Source: Thermoprotei archaeon
GTDB lineage: Archaea > Thermoproteota > Nitrososphaeria > Geothermarchaeales > JDFR-13
DNA: 10,218 bases
Reading direction: 5' to 3'
NCBI GenBank assembly: GCA_015661745.1
Contig: DQVL01000037.1
Span: 1 to 10,218, forward strand
How positions within the stretch are numbered: the first letter of the stretch is position 1; every line of letters begins with the position of its first letter. The translations under genes were made by a program, and so were the position numbers. The notes under the pieces are model-generated. The model saw only the letters and a list, made by a program, of their open reading frames with translations. It ran no database searches and was not told where the DNA came from. This document shows positions 1 to 7,509 of this stretch, in pieces.

Positions 1-203
1 AAGTCACCCGATTCTGGATAATAGGTTAGGAAGTACTTCCATGAGGCATCGCCATCCGCTACACCAAGCTCTATAACACGGCTTTTTCCACCCTTTTTAA
101 ATCTAACCTCACTAGACGACTCTATAAGTTTAACCAGTTAATTAACGACCAATCCTATATCTGTTGAAGTTATGGAAGTCAAAACCTCCTCTAATTTCTT
201 CAT
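1..203 (-). pseudogene. Methyltransferase-like gene, 5' part, interrupted by an in-frame TAA
   Basis: Read from ATG 203 the frame gives MKKLEEVLTSITSTDIGLVVN, then TAA at 140-138. The same frame continues open to the window edge with LVKLIESSSEVRFKKGGKSR, then VIELGVADGDASWKYFLTYY. The stretch VIELGVADGD resembles motif I (the SAM-binding glycine loop) of class I methyltransferases, so a Rossmann SAM-binding protein is likely; substrate unknown. The archaeal UPF0146 family has a similar motif and is an alternative. A G-rich stretch just before ATG 203 could serve as ribosome binding site, and the residues on both sides of the stop read as sensible protein. No ATG, GTG or TTG occurs in this frame between the TAA and the motif, so restarting downstream would need a non-standard codon. 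The gene lies 69 bases after herA on the same strand. I infer a nonsense mutation or a base-call error; the 3' part is outside the window. Confidence 0.5.
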
Positions 204-272
204 TACCCCATCCCCAGAAGCTGTATTCCTTATATTACTATATTAAGTATCCCAATAAAGGCAAATACTATT

Positions 273-2051
273 TTATCGATCCCTTTGTATATTAATTTTA
301 TGTTTTGACAACCACTCTAAAATCTTAAATTCATTATTAAAAGCCTTTATCCTAACTGGTATATTGGGATATCTCGTAGCTACATGACTTACAAACAGCC
401 ATTCACCCTTATCAAAAGATACTACAGTATCTACAACGCTCTTACTTATAGAGAAGGCCTCAGCCACCACACCCCTATCATAAGACCTTGGTAAGGTGGA
501 GATGAAGTAGCTATGAAGCTGCTGTAGAATATTTGTATTTAGGTGGGCAACCCTCTGAGTAGCTATCCAACCACCGATACCATATTTTCTACCTTGTCTA
601 AATAGGAGCTCCATAGCCTCATTTGACATCGATGTATATGCTTCCTTCCTTGTATCCCTAGGTATGAATTCATGGGCTTCATCAACAACAAAGAGTATAT
701 TCCTCCCACCTGATGTTTTCTTTCTAAACGAGAAGACTGTGTTTATAATCTTACTTAAGACAATACGTGCGGTCTTAACCTCAGGTAGATAAAATAGATA
801 AACACGTTTCTTATCTCCAAATAGAAGGTCTCTACATATTCTATAGATAGTATTGAGATCCCCATCTACAGGCTTTACATTGATGGAGTCAATTAATCCA
901 CTAATATAATCTTTAACTCCTGATCTACTATCTCTATACTGATTATATAAATGATTTAAGACGCCGTTTATCTCATTCCAAGCATCTAAATCGATATCCT
1001 TAATTCTATATACATATTCATCACCATCAAATCGAGAAACAATCCTTCTCAACCTATTTATATGGTGTCTCTGATACGGCTTCAACTTAAGTTCATTTAA
1101 CGATTCTAAAAATGTGGATACGGTTACAAATTCTGGGTCACTCTCAAAATATGTTCTCTCTATATTTGTTAAGGCTTCCATCAATATATTTAAATCCAAG
1201 TTTTGATTCTTCATCTGATCCAATAGAGTCTCTGGATGCACTGTTGACTCCGCAAATCTTTCCAGATTGATAGATGGATCTAGGTAGATTACACCGTGAT
1301 CATGGAGTAGATCCACTATATTGACAGGATATTCTCCTGAGACATCCATAACTACAACAGCTAAATTATCAAGTTTATTAAGTGCCTCCCTGAGAAGTGT
1401 AGATACCAGGTTGGATTTACCTGTACCTGTATAGCCAAATATTCCCGTGTGATATCTAAATAATGAATATATATCGATTAAAGCATCTACATTATATCCA
1501 ACGATATTCCCTATAGAGATAGACTCTACACCCTCCTTATTAACTAGATGGCTATATAGCTCGGCACTCATTATATGGGCGATAGAGCCTACTAAAGGAC
1601 TGAGGATATCCCTAACAACTTTAATCTCACCATTCTCAAGCCTGACTCTATAGCCAGTGTTTACAGCCACAATGGACATCCAATTCTCTCCACCACGATT
1701 TCCATTACCACCATACCAGCTACCCTCTATACGCTCCAAGGCATCCCATTTAAGTAATGGGGGAATGTCCGGACGTAGAGAACCCATTTCTAGGTGATAA
1801 GCCATTATAGATGTAACTTCAAATATATTATACCAAAGCTTACCATCAACTATTCGTTCAACACCGATTAAAGCTGGTTTATGGAGCCTATCAAAAATCT
1901 CAAGGTTAAATACGGCATCTATGTATGCAATGCCTTCAGACAATACTGCAGATTCACCATGGGAATAGAATGTAGATTTCTCAATTCTATAATCCCTAAC
2001 TCTAGCTTCAAACCTGTTATTTAACTCATCAAATAATTTATTGTTATTCAT
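273..2051 (-). CDS. herA: HerA-like hexameric DNA translocase ATPase
   Basis: HerA is a FtsK/VirB4-like ring ATPase that pumps double-stranded DNA and works with NurA in end resection for recombination repair. Numbered from the ATG at 2051 (592 residues): an N-terminal HAS-barrel-like region up to about 190; Walker A GYTGTGKS at 206-213; a MDVSGEYP strand at 235-242; Walker B LFVVDEAHEF with the D457/E458 pair; the polar sensor motif ATQR at 497-500; and a conserved GRKYGIGG stretch before it. A mostly helical region of about 200 residues lies between Walker A and B, as in HerA but somewhat longer. Start choice: the frame extends upstream to GTG 2063, but that GTG lies inside the GGTGG Shine-Dalgarno that precedes ATG 2051 by about 8 bases, so the ATG is preferred. 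The ATG overlaps the nurA stop as TAATG, indicating translational coupling. Characterised HerA proteins are about 500 residues, so this one is long. Confidence 0.88.
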   Translation of the reverse strand: MNNNKLFDELNNRFEARVRDYRIEKSTFYSHGESAVLSEGIAYIDAVFNLEIFDRLHKPALIGVERIVDGKLWYNIFEVTSIMAYHLEMGSLRPDIPPLLKWDALERIEGSWYGGNGNRGGENWMSIVAVNTGYRVRLENGEIKVVRDILSPLVGSIAHIMSAELYSHLVNKEGVESISIGNIVGYNVDALIDIYSLFRYHTGIFGYTGTGKSNLVSTLLREALNKLDNLAVVVMDVSGEYPVNIVDLLHDHGVIYLDPSINLERFAESTVHPETLLDQMKNQNLDLNILMEALTNIERTYFESDPEFVTVSTFLESLNELKLKPYQRHHINRLRRIVSRFDGDEYVYRIKDIDLDAWNEINGVLNHLYNQYRDSRSGVKDYISGLIDSINVKPVDGDLNTIYRICRDLLFGDKKRVYLFYLPEVKTARIVLSKIINTVFSFRKKTSGGRNILFVVDEAHEFIPRDTRKEAYTSMSNEAMELLFRQGRKYGIGGWIATQRVAHLNTNILQQLHSYFISTLPRSYDRGVVAEAFSISKSVVDTVVSFDKGEWLFVSHVATRYPNIPVRIKAFNNEFKILEWLSKHKINIQRDR

Positions 2052-3844
2052 TATCTTCTCCACCTCTCAATCTGGGCACGGTACTCACGGAAACTCTTTG
2101 TCAATACATATATGTTATGCTGTCTTATCATCCTATAGAGTGTATTCTCGACTACATTAGATACCGATGTCTTAACCGTCTTTATCATCCTCTTAACCTC
2201 TTTATCAGCTATAAAGAGTAGATAGTTATGACCAGCCGATTCAATAATTTGATCATTATCAAATTTAGATAGGATATATAGTATCATATTGTCATATGGA
2301 TTTAAACCAGTCTCAAGATATATGTATGACTTATAATGTTTATCAACATGTTTTATATCGACCCCCCTTACAAGATCTCTATCTCTATCTTCCCTATAGA
2401 AACGGTCATAGAAGAATATGGGGCTCCTAACATATGCATCGAGACTTTTAACCTCCCTAAGTTGGAAATAATTTCTAATTAGGAATTTGGATAATGTAGT
2501 TACCTTTCTAGCGGGGGTCAAGACCCCATCTCTATATACTAGCGTACTAAATATATTGTCGTATCCAATGGATCTCCAAGGTACCGGGAATAACTCTCTA
2601 TGTAGAGAAGACAATATTATAAACATGCTTCTATCGGATCTTACAGCCCTAAAATTAAAATTCTTTATATATCCTTTTGAAGAGAGATATGGCAATAAAG
2701 ATCTATTCATATCAGTTACAGATGTATCTTTCCCAATACCTATAACCAGCTTATGATTTCGATCTATCAACCACTTAATTTTATAGATGAGGAATAACGA
2801 TATCATGTTAATCTCTTTTGTAGTCAATGGTCTACCACCGACATAGAGAGGATGACTATAATAACCACCTTTATCAAATAGTTTATCTATAAATATCTCT
2901 AATACAGCCTCTATAGAATCCCAGTATCTATATATTCTATCCGTCACTATAAATCCATCTACTAGGTAATCTTCAATAAATCTACCGCCGAAAAACTCTC
3001 TATTAAGTTTATCAAGAACTTTAACAACTTTATCTCTAGAGATTTTAATTGGAAGCTTGGGAATCAACTCACTATATTTGATATATGTATCCCTAGATTC
3101 CCAAGCCATATTAGCGACTAACTGAAGTATATAGTGTTTTTTAGTGCCGGGTCTAAATTCATAATTATAGAAGTTTGGATCTGGCCCTAGATATACAGCT
3201 AAAATCAAATCGATCAGAGATATCTTTTTGCCGTTAATACCTTCAGAGGTAAATATCCCTCCTCCATATCTATATATCACCTTTCTGGCATCTCTCTTAT
3301 ATGGTCCTATCGAGCTAGCAATGGGTCTATCTAAAAAGACGATCTTTACATCTTCATCCTCCAATGCTTTAAATGCAGAATAATATTCTCCAAGAGTCAT
3401 TATACTATTTGGTATAGAGTCGAGACCTTTTGAGATTGATCTATCATCTAATAAATTACTTGAATCAGTCAATCCATTTAAATCATCGAACCAGAAAGGT
3501 ATGACTTTAAATATACTCATTGAATCAATCTTCTCAACATTGTTGAAGGAGAGGATTATATCCCCATCACTTGATATCTCAAATGGTAGGGAGTAGCTGG
3601 CCACTGCTATAAAGATTGTGACTATATCTAGACCGACCTTATAATCCATCGACCCATCTAATCCAACAGCTTTATACCTACCAGATCCAAAGAATTCAAC
3701 CAATGACTTCCTAGCATAATCTTCATCTAAACTCTTGATAATGTAATTAACATCTGGTTCAAAACCCTTAACATCGTTAAACCTTTTGCCAAGGATCTCA
3801 TTTAAATAGTTGACGCCGGCTTTAAGAGCCTCTAAATCCCACAT
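2051..3844 (-). CDS. nurA: NurA-domain nuclease, enlarged form, partner of HerA
   Basis: NurA is a metal-dependent, RNase H-like 5'-3' nuclease that docks on the HerA ring. Visible motifs in this 597-residue protein: KAVGLDGS with D63 (first catalytic Asp); VFLDRPIASS with D172 (the family's second acidic strand); VIGIGKDTSV with K372; a late segment SPIFFYDRF around 474-482; and near the C-terminus YLLFIADKEVKRM, the position of the usual terminal NurA strand and helix. Pairing with herA in one operon strongly supports the call. Sulfolobus NurA is about 340 residues. The excess here lies largely between D172 and K372, about 190-345, including a basic helical segment that could be a winged helix, plus extra C-terminal sequence. 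ATG 3844 has no Shine-Dalgarno and a TATA-like box 22-34 bases upstream, so the message is probably leaderless. Substrate preference cannot be read from sequence. Confidence 0.78.
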   Translation of the reverse strand: MWDLEALKAGVNYLNEILGKRFNDVKGFEPDVNYIIKSLDEDYARKSLVEFFGSGRYKAVGLDGSMDYKVGLDIVTIFIAVASYSLPFEISSDGDIILSFNNVEKIDSMSIFKVIPFWFDDLNGLTDSSNLLDDRSISKGLDSIPNSIMTLGEYYSAFKALEDEDVKIVFLDRPIASSIGPYKRDARKVIYRYGGGIFTSEGINGKKISLIDLILAVYLGPDPNFYNYEFRPGTKKHYILQLVANMAWESRDTYIKYSELIPKLPIKISRDKVVKVLDKLNREFFGGRFIEDYLVDGFIVTDRIYRYWDSIEAVLEIFIDKLFDKGGYYSHPLYVGGRPLTTKEINMISLFLIYKIKWLIDRNHKLVIGIGKDTSVTDMNRSLLPYLSSKGYIKNFNFRAVRSDRSMFIILSSLHRELFPVPWRSIGYDNIFSTLVYRDGVLTPARKVTTLSKFLIRNYFQLREVKSLDAYVRSPIFFYDRFYREDRDRDLVRGVDIKHVDKHYKSYIYLETGLNPYDNMILYILSKFDNDQIIESAGHNYLLFIADKEVKRMIKTVKTSVSNVVENTLYRMIRQHNIYVLTKSFREYRAQIERWRR

Positions 3845-3865
3845 TACAATAGAAATAACAACATA

Positions 3866-3880
3866 TTATTATATTAATCA
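3866..3880 (-). promoter_or_regulatory. Putative promoter (TATA-like box) of nurA-herA
   Basis: On the minus strand, TTGATTAATATAATAAT lies 22-37 bases before the nurA ATG at 3844. That is the spacing expected for a leaderless archaeal transcript. The region is AT-rich throughout, so the exact box is uncertain. It sits in the 82-base gap after taw1, so nurA-herA may also be reached by read-through from taw1. Confidence 0.4.
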
Positions 3881-3926
3881 ATTTAGAATGAGGGTCTACA
3901 TTAAGGGTTAGATAATCTTCAAGTAT

Positions 3927-4913
3927 TTAATTTATCCAGCGATCCACATATCTAACCATATTCTGGAGTACAGCTATCCTAGATGGGGGATATTCATCCA
4001 TATATCTAAATCCTTTTAGACGTCTCAATATCTTCCTTGCATATCGTCTAATCTCTTCATGACTCATCATATTTGATTTTTTAAGTCTCTTAGTTGAGTA
4101 TCCAAGGTGCATATAACTCTTTACCTCGATAAAATTTGGGTTTGCAATCTCTAAAAGCCCAACATATTCAGGGATATACTCATCCAATGCATTTACATCC
4201 TTAATCATAGTCATACGGATTACGGTTCTAGTATCTGCCTGAGAGAGTAGTTCTAAAGTCCTAATATATCTACTCCAAGCATCTTTATAGAGTGGTTTAT
4301 CGACTCTATACATTACCTCCTCATTTGGTGCTGACATTGAGATATATAGCTGTGTAGGAAGGGCATCCTCATCCATCAACCTCTTAATCATATCTGGCTG
4401 TAGACCATTAGATACAATATATACACTTCTTGTAGAAGGGAGACTCTTTAAATACCTGACCAACTCTGGTAGCCTAGGATAGAGTGTAGGCTCCCCAGAT
4501 AATGAAATCGCGTAATGTGTAGGCTCCTTAGACTCCTCAAGACGTCTAAAATCAACGTTTGGCATACCAGGATACCCACTCATAAGTCTTGAACGCTCCT
4601 TCATAAGACCCTCCATAATATCAATTGGGTCATCGACCTCCTCAAATGCCATATCGACCTTCTTCATAAACTCCATAGGACGCCAGCAGAAGATACATTT
4701 CATTGTACACATCATACCAGCAGGGCTAAATTCAACACATCTATGGCTATCTATGCCATAGAAAACCCTTTTATAACATACTCCTTGATTCTTAAGACTC
4801 TTTTTTGTCCAGTGACATATCTCCACAGTAGAATGGTTATATACTCCATAATGTGCATTTAGAAGTTGATTCACAATCCTCTCCGGTATCTTAATCACTT
4901 CTCTACTTGACAT
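3927..4913 (-). CDS. taw1: tRNA 4-demethylwyosine synthase (radical SAM, Taw1/TYW1)
   Basis: Taw1 condenses N1-methylguanosine-37 of tRNA-Phe with carbons from pyruvate to form the tricyclic base 4-demethylwyosine (imG-14), the committed step of wyosine synthesis in archaea. The 328-residue protein has the radical SAM cluster motif CTMKCIFC (C69, C73, C76). A second cysteine triad, C33, C46 and C59, is spaced 13 and 13, as are C26, C39 and C52 reported for Pyrococcus abyssi Taw1; these bind a second 4Fe-4S cluster. K48 follows C46 by two residues, matching the lysine proposed to hold pyruvate as a Schiff base. SLSGEPTLYP (GEPT at 140-143) is the usual radical SAM glycine/acidic motif. The full cysteine set and typical length indicate an intact enzyme. 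No Shine-Dalgarno precedes ATG 4913, and a TATA-like box lies about 25 bases upstream, suggesting a leaderless message. The gene is divergent from the PhoU-like gene. Confidence 0.95.
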   Translation of the reverse strand: MSSREVIKIPERIVNQLLNAHYGVYNHSTVEICHWTKKSLKNQGVCYKRVFYGIDSHRCVEFSPAGMMCTMKCIFCWRPMEFMKKVDMAFEEVDDPIDIMEGLMKERSRLMSGYPGMPNVDFRRLEESKEPTHYAISLSGEPTLYPRLPELVRYLKSLPSTRSVYIVSNGLQPDMIKRLMDEDALPTQLYISMSAPNEEVMYRVDKPLYKDAWSRYIRTLELLSQADTRTVIRMTMIKDVNALDEYIPEYVGLLEIANPNFIEVKSYMHLGYSTKRLKKSNMMSHEEIRRYARKILRRLKGFRYMDEYPPSRIAVLQNMVRYVDRWIN

Positions 4914-4932
4914 GCCATATATATTATATTGA

Positions 4933-4950
4933 TATAAGTTAAAAAACTTT
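4933..4950 (-). promoter_or_regulatory. Putative promoter of taw1, with small inverted repeat
   Basis: On the minus strand, AAAGTTTTTTAACTTATA lies 20-37 bases before the taw1 ATG and fits a BRE/TATA arrangement for a leaderless transcript. Within it AAGTT and AACTT form a 5-base inverted repeat around a 4-base centre (4936-4949). Such a short repeat in AT-rich DNA may be chance. Confidence 0.42.
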
Positions 4951-4989
4951 GGAGGGGGTTAAGATTCAATAGATCAATACTTTCTCTTA

Positions 4990-5002
4990 GAAAACTTTAA
5001 AT
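4990..5002 (+). promoter_or_regulatory. Putative promoter of the PhoU-RCK_C gene
   Basis: GAAAACTTTAAAT combines an A-rich BRE-like element with a TTTAAA box. A start about 25 bases downstream would give a leader of roughly 15 bases before GTG 5038. It shares the 124-base divergent region with the taw1 promoter. Confidence 0.5.
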
Positions 5003-5037
5003 CTCTATTAATATATTATCGATGTAAAAAGAGGTTT

Positions 5038-6216
5038 GTGGGGGATAATAGATTGCGAAAAGATGAAGAATTAAGGTATAAACCGGTTCCTCTGACGGAC
5101 CTTCTATCACAACTCAAGAATCTATCACAGATCCTTATGAGCCTTGCATATTGCAGCATATTCTTTAATGATGATACTTTATATAAGGAGATGATGGAGC
5201 TAGACGATAAGATTGACTATCTAAAAAGCTTGATGATCATGCAGGCATCTCTAGCAATCAGGGGTGGAGAAGACGCTGAGAGGATGCTCTCCGTATTTGA
5301 TATGGCTGCATCTGTAGATAAGATTAGTGAGGTAAGTCTTGATATAGCTAAATTGGCATATGAAAATCTATCTATTGATATAGGAGATTATCTCTTTATA
5401 AATAGCGCTACAAACTTTATCTATGTAATAGAAATTGATTTGAATAGCCCATTTAAAGGAAAGACTATAAGGGAGGCCTTCGACCTAGTTAAACAGATTT
5501 TCGATGTAGTAGCTGTCAAAAGAGAGAGAAGCTTTATAATATCACCTTCCGAGGACTATACTTTTGTATTAGGAGATAAAGTATATATAAAGGGGTTTAC
5601 AGAGACTATAAGGAATATCCTCAAACTACATGGGATAGAGATCGATATCGGTGGTTTAAAGCTCAATAGAGAAATATTAGAGAATATTATTTACCTAAAA
5701 AATTTGAGTGAGTTCATGATAGATATTGCTTATGGAGCCTTATTTACATCGTCAAAAGAGTTAGCTAATGAACTCCTTTCCATGGAGGAGGCTGTAGATG
5801 AGATAACAGAACAACTTAAGATAGATGTGATGAAGGATAAGGATTTAATTGATACACAGAAACTTGCTCTAATAGAATTTATAAACTACTGTGAATACTT
5901 AGCTGATGCGGCAATAGACATGACATATAGCCTGAGGAAAGATGTAAAGCCACACCCAATAATTGAGAAGATACTTGAAGAAACTGATGAGAGATATGCA
6001 ATACTCAAGATTGGCGGTGAATATGAGGATATGGATATTGTAGATCTAGGTGTAAAAGATTTTGGTATAGATGTATTGGCTCTAAAGAGGGAGGGATACT
6101 GGTATCTAAATCCCCCTATAAAAGGCTGGAAACTAAGGGAGGGGGATGAGATAATTATACAGTTTTATAGGGAAGCAGATAAAGAAGTTGAAAAGATATT
6201 GGGTAGGAAGAGGTGA
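5038..6216 (+). CDS. Tandem PhoU-like / RCK_C (TrkA-C) regulatory protein
   Basis: A 392-residue protein without membrane segments, built as two copies of the same unit. Helical PhoU-like bundle 1 covers about 20-112 (LKNLSQILMSLAY near its start), followed by RCK_C/TrkA-C-like domain 1 at about 125-197 (SPFKGKTIREA, then LGDKVYIKG). PhoU-like bundle 2 covers about 213-302 (LKNLSEFMIDIAYGALF), followed by RCK_C domain 2 at about 315-388 (NPPIKGWKLREGDEIIIQF). RCK_C domains bind small ligands and gate K+ channels or transporters; PhoU bundles sense phosphate transport or bind metal. A cytoplasmic regulator of ion transport is therefore likely, but the partner is unknown and no transporter gene is adjacent. 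Start is ambiguous: GTG 5038 has AGAGG only 3 bases upstream, while in-frame TTG 5053 has GGGGG at good spacing and would give 387 residues. The conserved part begins after either start. Confidence 0.82.
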   Translation: MGDNRLRKDEELRYKPVPLTDLLSQLKNLSQILMSLAYCSIFFNDDTLYKEMMELDDKIDYLKSLMIMQASLAIRGGEDAERMLSVFDMAASVDKISEVSLDIAKLAYENLSIDIGDYLFINSATNFIYVIEIDLNSPFKGKTIREAFDLVKQIFDVVAVKRERSFIISPSEDYTFVLGDKVYIKGFTETIRNILKLHGIEIDIGGLKLNREILENIIYLKNLSEFMIDIAYGALFTSSKELANELLSMEEAVDEITEQLKIDVMKDKDLIDTQKLALIEFINYCEYLADAAIDMTYSLRKDVKPHPIIEKILEETDERYAILKIGGEYEDMDIVDLGVKDFGIDVLALKREGYWYLNPPIKGWKLREGDEIIIQFYREADKEVEKILGRKR

Positions 6217-6249
6217 ACTACTCTCGCCTACACAAGTGGACTTAGCAGC

Positions 6250-6262
6250 AACAAAAAAGTTA
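6250..6262 (-). terminator. Poly-T terminator of the stomatin-nfeD operon
   Basis: Just past the nfeD stop the minus strand reads TTTAACTTTTTTGTTG, with a run of six T (6258-6253) and no stem-loop. T runs alone are enough for termination in archaea. It lies in the 48-base gap between two convergent genes. I see no equally clear T run for the plus-strand gene ending at 6216. Confidence 0.5.
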
Positions 6263-6264
6263 AA

Positions 6265-7509
6265 CTATTTCCTCACAACCTTCAATATAACCCCTTCAAC
6301 CCCAACCACTACAACCTTCTCCCCAACACCTATATCTTGATCTGATATGGCACTCCATAAATCAGACTCTACAAGGACGATCCCCACCTTACCAGGTCCA
6401 ACCTCCTGCTTAACAACACCCTCTTTACCAATCAATGCATCGATGTCTAGAGGGCTCTTACCCTTCATAACCACCTCTCTAATCTTATGTAGGTAGAAGC
6501 CTAGGAAGCCAACCACCAACACAATAATTATAATCCCTCCAATTACGAATAATCTATAGTTAAATGTCCATATAAACTGCTCTGCCCTATAAAGCATTAA
6601 TATACCTATAACAGTTAATATTGCCCCCCCTACAGCTAACTCACCCTCTCCAATCCATGTCTCAGCTACAATAGCGGATATACCTATTATTAGAAGGATT
6701 AAAGCCGTTGCATCAGCACCTATATATCCAAGACCTAAGAAGGATAGTATAAGTAGGGCTATAGCTGCTATAAACCCGATAAATGTTGGGTTCATCAACT
6801 CTATAAGGATGAGGAGTGCCGCTATATTCAATAAGATACCAGCCAACAATGGATTTGAAAATATGGATAGAGCCTCACTCCTAATATCTTTACCCACATA
6901 TTCTAGGGGTAGATCAGAGATATCCAATACATTAATCAACTCATCCATATCTGAAACTATCAAGTCAGCTATACCAATATCCACCGCCTCCCTAGCAGTA
7001 TAATCCCTATTCTCCGTCACCATCGCTCTAGCCGCCTCAACATCCCTACCCCTCAACTCTGCTAGACTAGCCATCCACTCAGACATGGCATTCAATACCT
7101 TAGGATCTACATTACCTGCCAAGTCCCTAGGCTCTGCAGATCCTATAACAGAGCCTGGAGCCATAGCCAGTATATCAGCTGAAACACTTATATATGCACC
7201 TGCAGAGTATGCAAAGCCACCAGGTGGAATAAAAACGGTTACATTTGCTCCAGAATTTATTATAGTATATACAATATCCTGTGTAGGCTTTAGATAGCCT
7301 CCATTAGTCTTTAAAACTATAATTACATATTGACCCACATCTGTTCGGGTCAACACCCTAGCTACTAAATCGCTGTATCCCGCATCTATCGTTCCATCTA
7401 TGGATAGGATTAACACCCTATCAGTCTGTGAGTAAACACTTGATATACTATATAGTTGAGCCGATGCTAATAAAAGTATAAATGCAATGCCTAGTCTAAA
7501 GCTTCTCAT
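6265..7509 (-). CDS. nfeD: NfeD family membrane serine protease (stomatin partner)
   Basis: Long-form NfeD: a ClpP/SppA-like Ser-Lys protease fused to a membrane domain and a cytoplasmic OB-fold. In this 414-residue protein a signal peptide or N-terminal membrane segment covers about 5-25 and the protease domain 30-200. GGFAYSAGAY carries the nucleophile S102. K137 in VDPKVLN aligns with the general-base Lys138 of Pyrococcus horikoshii PH1510, whose serine is Ser97; the 6-residue shorter spacing is explained by a shorter intervening loop. Several hydrophobic segments lie between about 221 and 341, followed by an OB-fold-like NfeD C-terminal domain at about 350-414 (GKEGVVKQEV to KVVVVGVEGVILKV). 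In Pyrococcus the protease domain cleaves a hydrophobic C-terminal region of its stomatin. The ATG overlaps the stomatin stop as ATGA, with GGGAAGGG just before it, so translation is coupled. Confidence 0.92.
   Translation of the reverse strand: MRSFRLGIAFILLLASAQLYSISSVYSQTDRVLILSIDGTIDAGYSDLVARVLTRTDVGQYVIIVLKTNGGYLKPTQDIVYTIINSGANVTVFIPPGGFAYSAGAYISVSADILAMAPGSVIGSAEPRDLAGNVDPKVLNAMSEWMASLAELRGRDVEAARAMVTENRDYTAREAVDIGIADLIVSDMDELINVLDISDLPLEYVGKDIRSEALSIFSNPLLAGILLNIAALLILIELMNPTFIGFIAAIALLILSFLGLGYIGADATALILLIIGISAIVAETWIGEGELAVGGAILTVIGILMLYRAEQFIWTFNYRLFVIGGIIIIVLVVGFLGFYLHKIREVVMKGKSPLDIDALIGKEGVVKQEVGPGKVGIVLVESDLWSAISDQDIGVGEKVVVVGVEGVILKVVRK

Noticed and set aside
138..140. Programmed stop-codon recoding in the methyltransferase-like gene
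   Set aside because: The codon is TAA; archaeal selenocysteine uses UGA and pyrrolysine uses UAG, and no recoding structure was seen.
2487..2756. Plus-strand open frame of 89 codons inside nurA
   Set aside because: It lies entirely antisense to a well-supported gene, shows no domain, and has no promoter or ribosome site.
4914..5037. Possible small RNA or riboswitch in the divergent taw1/PhoU region
   Set aside because: Only promoter-like boxes and AT-rich sequence are visible; no stable stem or known aptamer motif could be made out.
6809..7297. Two short plus-strand open frames inside nfeD
   Set aside because: Antisense to membrane and protease regions of nfeD; composition mirrors the coding strand and no family is recognisable.
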